Assembly: GCF_044142105.1 (NCBI RefSeq)
Contig: NZ_JBGTYM010000009.1
Coordinates: 152,519-216,518 of the forward strand
Length of the DNA stretch: 64,000 nt
Direction of reading: 5' to 3'
Origin: Pseudogemmobacter sp044142105
GTDB taxonomy: Bacteria; Pseudomonadota; Alphaproteobacteria; Rhodobacterales; Rhodobacteraceae
This document shows, piece after piece, positions 49,229 to 58,623 of the stretch. The notes under the pieces are model-generated. The model was not told the DNA's origin and did no database searches. It was given only the letters and a program-made list of their open reading frames with translations. Position 1 is the stretch's first letter, and every line of letters starts with the position of its first letter. The position numbers and the translations under genes were made by a program.

Positions 49229-52200
49229 TTGCGCTTCACCAAGCTGCGGCTGAACGGGTTCAAGTCTTTTGTGGACCCGACGGATCTGGTGATCCATGAC
49301 GGGCTGACCGGTGTGGTCGGCCCGAACGGCTGCGGCAAGTCCAATCTTCTTGAAGCCCTGCGCTGGGTGATGGGTGAAAACCGCCCCACTGCCATGCGCG
49401 GCGGCGGCATGGAAGACGTGATTTTCAACGGCGCCGCCACCCGCACCGCGCGCAATTTCGCCGAAGTCTCTCTGGTCATCGACAATCAGGATCGGCTGGC
49501 GCCGTCGGGCTTCAACGATGCTGACCAGATCGAGATCGTGCGCCGGATCACCCGCGATGCGGGCTCGGCCTACAAGGCCAACAGCAAGGATGTCCGCGCC
49601 CGCGACGTGCAGATGCTGTTCGCCGATGCCTCGACCGGCTCGCATTCCCCTGCGCTTGTGCGGCAGGGCCAGATTTCCGAACTGATCAACGCCAAGCCCA
49701 AGGCACGCCGTCGCGTGCTGGAAGAGGCGGCGGGGATTTCCGGCCTTTATGCGCGGCGGCACGAAGCCGAGTTGAAACTGGCCGCGACCGAACAGAACCT
49801 GACCCGCGTCGACGACGTGCTGGAACAGCTGGCGCAGCAATTGTCGGTGCTGACCCGGCAGGCCAAGCAGGCGGAGCGCTATCGGGAACTGTCGGAGGAC
49901 CTGCGTTCGGCCGAAGGGATGCTGCTCTATCGCCGCTGGCGCGAGGCCGATGAGGCCCGCGCTCAGGCCGAGGCGGCGCTGCGCGAGCGGCTGGTCGCAG
50001 CGGGGCAGGCCGAGGCGGCGGCGCGGGCCGCGGGCAAGGCGCGGGAAGGGGCGGAAGACGCGCTACCGCCGCGCCGCGAGGAGGAGGCAATCGCCAGCGC
50101 CATCCTGCAACGCCTGATGTTGCAGCGCGACGCGCTTGGCGACCAAGAGGCGCGTGCGCTGGCCCTGATCGAGACGCTGCGCAGCCGGATCGCCCAGCTG
50201 GGCGCCGATATGGAGCGCGAGGCAGGGCTGAACCGCGACGCGGGCGAGGTGATCGAGCGGCTGGATTGGGAAATCGCCCAGATCACCAAGGCGCATGAGG
50301 GCCATGACGCCCGGCTCGCGGAAGCGGTCGAGGCTGCGAAAGAGGCGGGCACGATCCTAACCGACCGCGAGACGCTGCTGTCCGAGGCGACCGAAGACGC
50401 CGCGCGCTTGGCCGCCCGCCACCAGTCGGCCGCGCGCCTTGCCGCCGAAACCCGTACCGGCCTGGATCGCGCCGAGGCCGAGTCGGCCCGCGCGCGCGCG
50501 GCGGTTGCGGCGGCGGATGAAGCTGTCGAGGCGGCGGCTGAGGCCTTTGAGGCGTCGCAGGAAGCGCGCGAGGCCGCCGCCGAATTGACGGAGCGGACCG
50601 AAGCTGCACTGGAATCCGCTGAAGAAGCCCGTGCCGAAGCGCAGATGCGTGAATCGGATGCCCGCGCCGCCCGGTCCGAAGCGGAAGGCGAGGCTTCGGC
50701 TTTGCGCGCCGAAATGCAGGCCTTGGCGCGGCTTGTCGACCGGGAGGCGCAGGCCGGTCACCAGATCCTCGACCGGCTGGTGGTGGAACCGGGGCTGGAG
50801 CAGGCGCTGGGCGCGGCTTTGGCTGACGACCTGCGGGCGCCCGAAGCGGGTGCGGGCGACCGTTCGGGCTGGGGACTTCTTGAACCCTATCTCGCGCCGC
50901 AGCCGCTGCCTGCCGGGGCCACGCCCTTGGCCGATCATGTCGACGCCCCGGACGTGCTGGCGCGGCGCCTGTCGCAGATCGGTCTTGTCAGTCGTGATGC
51001 AGGTTTTCAACTTCAGGAGCGCCTGCTTCCCGGACAGAGGCTCGTCTCTCGCGAAGGCGACCTCTGGCGTTGGGATGGTTTCCGCGCGGGGGCCGACGAC
51101 GCGCCTTCCGCCGCCGCCCTTCGCCTTCAGCAACTGAACCGGCTTCAGCAGCTCAAGGGTGATCTGTCGCAAGCCGAAGCCCGGGCCGCGGGCGCCCGCT
51201 CGGCGCATGAGGCGCTGCAGGCGCGGCTCTCCGATCTTGCCCGCTCTGATCAGATGGCGCGCGAAGCCCGCCGCTCGGCCGATCAGAGGCTGGCCGAGGC
51301 CGACCGCGCCATGTCGCGGGCCGAGGCCGAGCGTGCGCTGGCCGAAGGCAAGCGCGAGGCGGCGCGGCTTTCGGTCAGCCGCTATGAAGAAGAGGTTTTC
51401 GCCGCCCGCACCCGTCTGCGCGAGGCCGAAACTGCCGCCAAGGATCTGCCTGATCTCGATCAGGCCCGCTCGGCCGTAGAGGCGGCGAAGATCACGGTCG
51501 AAGCCGCGCGCATCGCAATGCTCACCCGCCGTTCTGCCCATGACGAGGTGCGCCGCGAAGGCGAGGCGCGCACGCGGCGGCGGCAAGAGGCGGCCAAGGA
51601 ATTGTCGGGCTGGAAACACCGGCTGGAGACGGCGGAAAAGCGCAGCGCCGAACTGGCGGCCCGGCGCGAAGAGGCCGAGGCTGAGCTGGATGATGCTTCG
51701 GCTGCGCCCGAGGAGATTGCCGCCAAGCGCGAGGAATTGGCAGATGCCGTTGCCGCCGCTGAGGCGCGGCGGATCGCTGCGGCCGAGGCCCTGGCCCAGG
51801 CCGAGACGGCGCTGCGCGATGCGGCCCTGGCCGAGCGCGAGGCCGAGCGGCTGGCAGGCGAAGCGCGCGAGGGTCGCGCCCGGTCCGAAGCCCGGTTGGA
51901 TGCCGCACGCGAGGCAGTGGCGCTGGCGGCCGAGCGGATTGCGGAAGAGGACGACCGCACGCCGCAGGAATTGCTGATCTCGCTGCGCAGCGATCCTGAC
52001 AAGATGCCCGATGCCGAGACCTTGGAAATCGAGGTCGCCCGGTTGAAACGCACTCGTGAGGCGCTGGGGGCGGTGAACCTGCGCGCCGAGGAAGACGCGC
52101 GCGGTGTGGCCGGGGAACATGATGCGCTGGCGGCGGAAAAGGGCGATCTGGAAGAAGCGGTGCGCAAGCTGCGCGCGGGCATCGCCGGGCTGAACAAGGA

Positions 52201-52684
52201 AGGCCGCGAACGCCTGCTGACCGCTTTCGAACAGGTGAACGCCAATTTCGCGACCCTCTTCACCCATCTTTTCGGTGGCGGCGAGGCGCGGCTGGTGCTG
52301 GTCGAATCCGACGACCCGCTGGAGGCGGGTCTTGAAATCATGTGCCAGCCGCCCGGCAAGCGGCTTGCCACCCTGTCGCTTCTGTCCGGCGGCGAGCAGA
52401 CATTGACCGCGCTGGCACTGATTTTCGGCGTCTTCCTTGCCAATCCCGCGCCGATCTGCGTGCTGGACGAGGTTGACGCGCCGCTGGACGATGCCAACGT
52501 GACGCGCTTCTGCGATATGATGGATGAGATGACCCGGCGGACTGAAACGCGATTTCTGGTCATCACGCACCACGCCGTCACCATGGCGCGGATGGATCGG
52601 CTGTTCGGCGTGACCATGCAGGAACAGGGCGTGAGCCAGCTTGTCTCGGTCGACCTCAAGAGGGCCGAGGCCCTGGTGGCCTAG
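49229..52684 (+). CDS. smc: Chromosome segregation ATPase SMC
   Basis: Structural maintenance of chromosomes protein, 1151 residues, starting at TTG (MRFTKLRLNGFKSFVDPTDL). Walker A GPNGCGKSN is residues 31-39; long coiled coils rich in Ala/Glu/Arg flank a hinge around residues 495-620 (MQALARLVDREAQAGHQILD; PDVLARRLSQIGL); the C-terminal head has the ABC signature LLSGGEQTLTALALIF near 1052 and Walker B VLDEVDAPLDDANV. With ScpA/ScpB, which are not in this window, it compacts and separates chromosomes. A GAGAGG site precedes the TTG. Overlaps the convergent MOSC gene by 4 bases. Confidence 0.96.
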   Translation: MRFTKLRLNGFKSFVDPTDLVIHDGLTGVVGPNGCGKSNLLEALRWVMGENRPTAMRGGGMEDVIFNGAATRTARNFAEVSLVIDNQDRLAPSGFNDADQIEIVRRITRDAGSAYKANSKDVRARDVQMLFADASTGSHSPALVRQGQISELINAKPKARRRVLEEAAGISGLYARRHEAELKLAATEQNLTRVDDVLEQLAQQLSVLTRQAKQAERYRELSEDLRSAEGMLLYRRWREADEARAQAEAALRERLVAAGQAEAAARAAGKAREGAEDALPPRREEEAIASAILQRLMLQRDALGDQEARALALIETLRSRIAQLGADMEREAGLNRDAGEVIERLDWEIAQITKAHEGHDARLAEAVEAAKEAGTILTDRETLLSEATEDAARLAARHQSAARLAAETRTGLDRAEAESARARAAVAAADEAVEAAAEAFEASQEAREAAAELTERTEAALESAEEARAEAQMRESDARAARSEAEGEASALRAEMQALARLVDREAQAGHQILDRLVVEPGLEQALGAALADDLRAPEAGAGDRSGWGLLEPYLAPQPLPAGATPLADHVDAPDVLARRLSQIGLVSRDAGFQLQERLLPGQRLVSREGDLWRWDGFRAGADDAPSAAALRLQQLNRLQQLKGDLSQAEARAAGARSAHEALQARLSDLARSDQMAREARRSADQRLAEADRAMSRAEAERALAEGKREAARLSVSRYEEEVFAARTRLREAETAAKDLPDLDQARSAVEAAKITVEAARIAMLTRRSAHDEVRREGEARTRRRQEAAKELSGWKHRLETAEKRSAELAARREEAEAELDDASAAPEEIAAKREELADAVAAAEARRIAAAEALAQAETALRDAALAEREAERLAGEAREGRARSEARLDAAREAVALAAERIAEEDDRTPQELLISLRSDPDKMPDAETLEIEVARLKRTREALGAVNLRAEEDARGVAGEHDALAAEKGDLEEAVRKLRAGIAGLNKEGRERLLTAFEQVNANFATLFTHLFGGGEARLVLVESDDPLEAGLEIMCQPPGKRLATLSLLSGGEQTLTALALIFGVFLANPAPICVLDEVDAPLDDANVTRFCDMMDEMTRRTETRFLVITHHAVTMARMDRLFGVTMQEQGVSQLVSVDLKRAEALVA

Positions 52685-53232
52685 TCCGGCCGTGCGACCA
52701 CTGCCAGATCGTCGCCCCGCTTCACTTCGCCATCCTGCATCACGGAACACAGGACACCCCGCAGCCGCAGTTCGGGATGGCCCGGCGCGGTGATCCAGTC
52801 CTTCGCGGCCGTGCCGTAGCGCACTTTCCACTTCACGCAGGCATCATTGAAAACCGAGGACACGCGCAGACGGGCTGTCCCGGCCTGCAACACGGTGCCC
52901 GGCGGCAGGTTCGCCACCGAACAGTCCAGATCGGCGACGATGGTATCTCCCGGATGGGGCTGGCTGCGGTCGCGCCAGACCAGTTCCATGACTCGCAGCG
53001 GCAGGATCGACACCTGAATGTCGGGATCCGGGCTGCCATCGGCCAGCTTCAGCCACGGCGCGGTCAGCCAGCGTTCGCCCGGAACGCCTTGATCGCGTGT
53101 CAGGGTCAGCTTCTCGGGGTGCTCGCGCTGACCATATCCAGGGCGAAAGGTCAGATGGTCGATCTGGGTCCGATCCTTGGGGGCGGACAGTACGTCCGAC
53201 AGGGCTTCGGCCAGCTCGGCTTCGGTGATCAT
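52681..53232 (-). CDS. MOSC-domain protein
   Basis: A 183-residue protein of the MOSC (Moco sulfurase C-terminal) fold, which binds molybdenum-cofactor-related sulfur carriers. It has DHLTFRPGYGQREHPEKLTL, a long GTRLRVSSVF-like strand region and a possible functional cysteine in VFNDACVKWKVRYG. The start at 53232 (MITEAELAEALS) follows AAGGG; 11 extra residues upstream are possible but would overlap the glycosyltransferase stop region. The mobB gene at the left end shows the organism has molybdenum cofactor metabolism. Confidence 0.82.
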   Translation of the reverse strand: MITEAELAEALSDVLSAPKDRTQIDHLTFRPGYGQREHPEKLTLTRDQGVPGERWLTAPWLKLADGSPDPDIQVSILPLRVMELVWRDRSQPHPGDTIVADLDCSVANLPPGTVLQAGTARLRVSSVFNDACVKWKVRYGTAAKDWITAPGHPELRLRGVLCSVMQDGEVKRGDDLAVVARPD

Positions 53233-53264
53233 TTCGGCCCTTTCTGCAGCCTTGCTGCGTAGCA

Positions 53265-54149
53265 TCAGAAGATTTGCGCCACCTTGTCGCGCAGGGCAAG
53301 CCGGGCCTCGATCAAGCGGCCTTCGCTGCGCAGCAATGCGCGTTTCTGTGGCGCAAGCATCTGGGTCTCGGCGTAGAAGGCTGCAACCTCGTCGGGCCTG
53401 GCCGAAGCGAGGAACGCCTGCAATTCAGAGTGATACTGATAGGCGCCGCGGGTCAGGCGAAAGGGTAGGGCGGCAGACCAGGCAGCGCGGTCCTGGGCGT
53501 GGAAATGCAGAAGCGCCAGGCCGGGCTGGAAGGGGGGCGCCTCCAGTCTCTGCCCATCGCGAAAGGCGCCGTGCAGCCGGGGGCTCAGGCCCGGAACGCC
53601 CGTGCGGAAGAAGGCCTTGCCATTGGCATGGCTCAGCATGGCTTCGGGCAGCACATCCTTGAAACGACCCAGAACCGGGGCACGTAGTGCGGCATGGCGT
53701 GGTTTCAACGCACCGCGAAAGGCTGACGCATTGTAGATATCATCTGCAAGGTCGGGGTCGTGCATCGCCTCGAACGGTTCGGCGCGGCACAGGATCTGGT
53801 CGTGCGTCAGACCCGACAGAATCTGCGCCATGGGCCTGTCGGGAAACAGGAATTCGTCGACATCAACATGCGCGAGCCAATCCAGCCGCGCCTGCCGGTA
53901 GACATGCGCCGCGTTCTTGGACTGGCGGTTCTGGTGCCGGTCAGGCCGGCCTCCAAGCCGCCGCCAATGCGCGGCATCGCACCGCAGGATGGTCACGCGA
54001 GGATGCGCGAGATGATCAGCAGCAGGGTCCCCAGGATCATCGAAGCACAGGGCAATCTGGGATGCGCCCAGATGCAGATGCCAGGCCACGAAGGCCCGAA
54101 CCTTGTCGAGCGGGGCCTTGACCGTGGCGACGATGCCCCAGTCTGTCAC
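53265..54149 (-). CDS. Glycosyltransferase family 2-like protein
   Basis: A 294-residue glycosyltransferase of the Glyco_tranf_2_4 type. It has an N-terminal MTDWGIVATVKAPLDKVRAF followed by AWHLHLGASQIALCFDDPGD, then the metal/donor motif WLAHVDVDEFLFP (D-x-D-E-F, the DxD of GT-A folds) and the basic RPDRHQNRQSKNAAHVYRQ stretch before it. Soluble; acceptor and sugar unknown. ATGA overlap with the small exported protein gene just upstream. Confidence 0.85.
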   Translation of the reverse strand: MTDWGIVATVKAPLDKVRAFVAWHLHLGASQIALCFDDPGDPAADHLAHPRVTILRCDAAHWRRLGGRPDRHQNRQSKNAAHVYRQARLDWLAHVDVDEFLFPDRPMAQILSGLTHDQILCRAEPFEAMHDPDLADDIYNASAFRGALKPRHAALRAPVLGRFKDVLPEAMLSHANGKAFFRTGVPGLSPRLHGAFRDGQRLEAPPFQPGLALLHFHAQDRAAWSAALPFRLTRGAYQYHSELQAFLASARPDEVAAFYAETQMLAPQKRALLRSEGRLIEARLALRDKVAQIF

Positions 54150-54376
54150 AGCAGGACCAGCGACCCGGCAGTTGACCGGGTAGTAGCGGCAAAGTCGAAC
54201 CTGCCCCGCTCATCCTGCCGGGCGTCCAGGATGAAGGGGCGGGCCGCCTGGTCCGGTACATCTGCGACGACCGCCCCGGTCACCAGGGCCGGAAGGAAGC
54301 AATAGAAAGCGTCGCCATAGGGCGCGGCGGCCGCGGGCTTGGCAGCAAGAAGGCCTAGAAGAAGAAGGGCACGCAT
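54146..54376 (-). CDS. Small exported protein of unknown function
   Basis: A 76-residue protein with a signal peptide (MRALLLLGLLAAKPAAAA, cleaved near AAA-PYG) and a short mature part with one cysteine (GDAFYCFLPALVTGAVV) ending in TTRSTAGSLVLL. I do not recognise it. It overlaps the glycosyltransferase gene by 4 bases and the cbiB gene by 22 bases, so it is part of the same transcript. Codon use and coding context look genuine, but it could be a chance frame. Confidence 0.6.
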   Translation of the reverse strand: MRALLLLGLLAAKPAAAAPYGDAFYCFLPALVTGAVVADVPDQAARPFILDARQDERGRFDFAATTRSTAGSLVLL

Positions 54377-55281
54377 CCCGGCCAGATTAGGGTCAGAACC
54401 ACGGTCAGGGCAAGCATCCCCGCCCAGCAGCGCCAGAGGGCGCGCGCCGCCGCCTCGATATCGGCGGGACCGGGGTCGCGGCGACCCTCGGGCCAGACCC
54501 AGGGGTAATCGGTCATCACGCCATTATAGCTGCGCGGACCGGCCAGCGATACGTTCAGCACCGGGCCAAGCACCGATTCCGGCCAGCCCGCATTGGGGCT
54601 GCGGTGCTTGGGCGCGTCGCGCAGCACCGGGCGCGGATCGACCCAGCCATCGGTGATCGCCATCAGCAGTGCCGTCAGCCGGGCCGGGATCAGGTTCAGG
54701 ACATCGTCCCAGCGCGCCGAAGCCCAGCCGAACTCGCGATGGCGGGGCGTCATGTGACCCACCACGCTGTCGGCCGTATTGGCCATCTTGTAGATCATCA
54801 ACCCCGGCAATCCGCCCACCAGATACCAGAAGGCGGGCGCGATCACCCCGTCCGACATATTCTCGGCAGCGCTTTCAATGGCCGCGCGGGCGACGTCCGG
54901 CTCGCGCATCGGCGCGATGTCGCGGCCCACGATCATCGCGACCGCGGCCTTGCCCTCGTCCAGCGAGCGGCGCAACCCGCGCGCCACGGCCAGCACATGA
55001 TCCGAGAGGCTGCGTTGCGCCAGAAGGATCGCGGTGAAAATTATTTCTACAATTCCGTGATCCGGAAGGGCATGGATCAACCAGCCGGTCAGACCCGCCA
55101 CGAGGGCAAGCCCAACGGTCATCGCCACGCCCTTGGCCTTGCGTCCGCGCCCCTGGTTCAGCCGCTGGTCCAGCGCGGCGATCAACCGACCCATGACCAC
55201 TGCCGGATGTGTCACGCGCGACCACAGCCAGGCCGGTTCACCCAGCGCGGCATCCAGGAGCATCGCGAGAATCAGGATCAT
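54355..55281 (-). CDS. cbiB: Adenosylcobinamide-phosphate synthase
   Basis: Cobalamin pathway enzyme (CbiB/CobD) that attaches aminopropanol phosphate to adenosylcobyric acid; an integral membrane protein. The 308-residue product has hydrophobic helices and the family signature residues LLDAALGEPAWLWSRVTHPAV at the N-terminus, AAIESAAENMSDGVIAPAFW in the middle, and MTPRHREFGWASARWDDVLN. No cobalamin riboswitch (no B12 box) is visible in the 214-base gap upstream, so B12 control is not seen here. The gene downstream overlaps by 22 bases. Confidence 0.95.
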   Translation of the reverse strand: MILILAMLLDAALGEPAWLWSRVTHPAVVMGRLIAALDQRLNQGRGRKAKGVAMTVGLALVAGLTGWLIHALPDHGIVEIIFTAILLAQRSLSDHVLAVARGLRRSLDEGKAAVAMIVGRDIAPMREPDVARAAIESAAENMSDGVIAPAFWYLVGGLPGLMIYKMANTADSVVGHMTPRHREFGWASARWDDVLNLIPARLTALLMAITDGWVDPRPVLRDAPKHRSPNAGWPESVLGPVLNVSLAGPRSYNGVMTDYPWVWPEGRRDPGPADIEAAARALWRCWAGMLALTVVLTLIWPGCVPFFF

Positions 55282-55495
55282 GGCTCAGGGCCTTTCCACG
55301 GGCAGTCCGGGGTCGTTTGGACCGGATCGGACCCGTCGCCGCAAGGGGGCAGGCGCAGACTCTCCCTGCGCGGGAAAAACCCTGCGGCAAAGCCGCAACG
55401 CTGCGGTTACAAAGTTGAAATAGCTTTGAAGGATCAAAAACCTGCCTTGATTTTGGCCGGATCGAGACCAGTCTTGTAAAGGGGGAGGCCGCGCC

Positions 55496-55849
55496 ATGTT
55501 GGAGTTTCTGCCGAAAGAAGTGAGAGAGGGTCTGGAAGCCGCACGTCTGCGCGACCTGCGCAAGCGCGCCAAGCTGCGCGTACAGGTGGGCGAGGCGGTG
55601 TTTCCGGTGCTACGATTCTGGCATGATGGCTTCGCGCTCGATGCCTCGCTGACCCCGGCCCAATTGCGCGGTCTGGTCGATATTCACGAAGGCCCGCGCC
55701 ACATCTTCCAATGTCTGATCGTGGCGACCTCGATCGAGAATGGTGAGCTGGTCTGTGATTTCAAACGCGTGACCCCGGTCTCGGACAAGGCCCCGCTTGA
55801 CTATTGGCGGCCCGAGGATGCGCCGGTCGGCTACCTGCCGCGCAACTGA
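55496..55849 (+). CDS. Hypothetical conserved 117-residue protein
   Basis: A small cytosolic protein, MLEFLPKEVREGLEAARLRD, with basic N-terminal helix LRKRAKLRVQVGEAVFPVLR and a beta-strand-rich remainder (FWHDGFALDASLTPAQLRGL; HIFQCLIVATSIENGELVCD). The VDIHEGPRHIFQC stretch vaguely recalls PilZ-like beta barrels but I see no R-x-x-x-R motif, so no function is claimed. GGGGGAGG upstream is a strong ribosome-binding site. Followed by a bidirectional terminator shared with pckA. Confidence 0.8.
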   Translation: MLEFLPKEVREGLEAARLRDLRKRAKLRVQVGEAVFPVLRFWHDGFALDASLTPAQLRGLVDIHEGPRHIFQCLIVATSIENGELVCDFKRVTPVSDKAPLDYWRPEDAPVGYLPRN

Positions 55850-55873
55850 CAGGAAAAGCTTTTCAGGAATGCG

Positions 55874-55906
55874 AAAGGCCCGGGCGCGCTCCACGCCCGG
55901 GCCTTT
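55874..55906. terminator. Bidirectional terminator between 55496 gene and pckA
   Basis: AAAGGCCCGGGCG (55874-55886), loop CGCTCCA, CGCCCGGGCCTTT (55894-55906): a perfect 13-bp stem with A/T ends giving a short T-tract on both strands. It sits between the convergent stop codons. Confidence 0.85.
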
Positions 55907-55933
55907 GTCATGCTGCGCAGCATCGCGCCTGGA

Positions 55934-57532
<1,599 letters not shown>

Positions 57533-57881
57533 CCTCAAGCTCCCTCGGCCGCGCATGGGACGCGCAGCCTGAATATCGGTTGGATTTACGGCGCCCGGGC
57601 CTGGGGGGCCGACAGAGCCCACTGCCACGGGCCCTGTCTGCCGCGTATAACATGCGGATTTTGCGAAGGAACAGGACGGTTTGGCGCAGTTAGCGCAACC
57701 AGATGCAAGTTAGCGCAACCAAGCGGCGACGATCCGCTGGACTGAGGCAAATTAGCCATTGGTTCGGAATTTTGACGTTGTCTGAAGGCATGAAGGGCTG
57801 GGGTGATTCGTTTTGTGTTGATTCCAGCCCCGGCTTTGCGGAGAATGTGGCAAAGAAAAACAACAGAGCAGGAACGGGAAC
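57533..57881. other. pckA-chvI divergent intergenic region
   Basis: 349 bases without a gene. It holds the two LacI-like repeats at 57689-57721, a possible -35 (TTGACG, 57772-57777) for chvI with no clear -10, and a TATACG stretch on the minus strand at about 57645 that could be a pckA -10. The rest shows no convincing structure. Confidence 0.6.
57689..57721 (-). promoter_or_regulatory. Two direct repeats resembling LacI-family operators upstream of pckA
   Basis: GTTAGCGCAACCA occurs at 57689-57701 and again at 57709-57721, exactly 20 bases apart, 157-189 bases before the pckA start. Each matches GTTAGCGCTAAC, the kind of palindrome bound by LacI-family regulators, at 10 of 12 positions. In R. 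sphaeroides the LacI-family regulator CceR is reported to control central carbon genes, so a CceR-like site is my proposal. Confidence 0.55.
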
Positions 57882-58583
57882 ATGTCGAGGATCGCCCTGG
57901 TTGATGACGACAGGAATATCCTGACGTCGGTCTCGATGACACTCGAAGCCGAGGGGTTCGAGGTCGAAACCTACAATGACGGCCAGTCCGCGCTGGACGC
58001 CTTCAACCGGCGCATGCCCGATATGGCAGTGCTGGACATCAAGATGCCGCGGATGGACGGCATGGATCTGCTGCAGCGTCTGCGGCAGAAATCCTCGATG
58101 CCGGTTATCTTCCTGACCTCGAAAGATGACGAGATCGACGAAGTTCTGGGCCTGCGCATGGGCGCCGACGATTACGTCAAGAAGCCCTTCTCGCAACGCC
58201 TCCTGGTCGAGCGCATCCGGGCGCTTCTGCGCCGGCAAGAGGCGATCACCACGGGCGAGGCCCCGGTCACCGAAGAAAACAAGATCATGGAGCGCGGCAA
58301 TCTGCGCATGGATCCGCTGCGCCACGCCGTCGCCTGGAAGGGCCGCGACGTCTCGCTGACCGTTACGGAATTTCTGCTTCTGCAGGCGCTGGCCCAGCGT
58401 CCGGGCTTCGTCAAAAGCCGCGATCAGCTGATGGATGTGGCCTATGACGATCAGGTCTATGTCGATGACCGCACGATCGACAGCCATATCAAGCGTCTGC
58501 GCAAGAAGATGCGCACGGTCGATGATGATTTCTCGGCCATCGAAACACTGTATGGGATCGGCTACCGCTACAACGAAGAATGA
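57882..58583 (+). CDS. chvI: ChvI-type response regulator
   Basis: A 233-residue OmpR-family regulator. Receiver domain: D8-D9-D10 (ALVDDDRN), phosphoacceptor D52 (MAVLDIKMPRMDGM), the T/K pair FLTSKDDEIDEV and YVKKPF. DNA-binding winged helix: LTVTEFLLLQALAQRPGFVK and DSHIKRLRKKM. Sequence and its chvG-hprK-rapZ neighbours identify ChvI, which in alphaproteobacteria controls cell-envelope, exopolysaccharide and acid responses. Start supported by GAACGGGAAC. Confidence 0.95.
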   Translation: MSRIALVDDDRNILTSVSMTLEAEGFEVETYNDGQSALDAFNRRMPDMAVLDIKMPRMDGMDLLQRLRQKSSMPVIFLTSKDDEIDEVLGLRMGADDYVKKPFSQRLLVERIRALLRRQEAITTGEAPVTEENKIMERGNLRMDPLRHAVAWKGRDVSLTVTEFLLLQALAQRPGFVKSRDQLMDVAYDDQVYVDDRTIDSHIKRLRKKMRTVDDDFSAIETLYGIGYRYNEE

Positions 58584-58623
58584 CCCGCTTTTCACGGCTC
58601 TGACGATACAGCGATAGAAAAAG

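Noticed and set aside
50357..52831. Long open frame antisense to smc
   Set aside because: Mirror of the SMC coiled coil; composition without domain features, and the sense gene is certain.
55282..55495. Cobalamin riboswitch upstream of cbiB
   Set aside because: No B12-box-like sequence (GCCACTG) or long conserved leader; only 214 bases are present. The GCGGC/GCCGC hairpin alone is not evidence.
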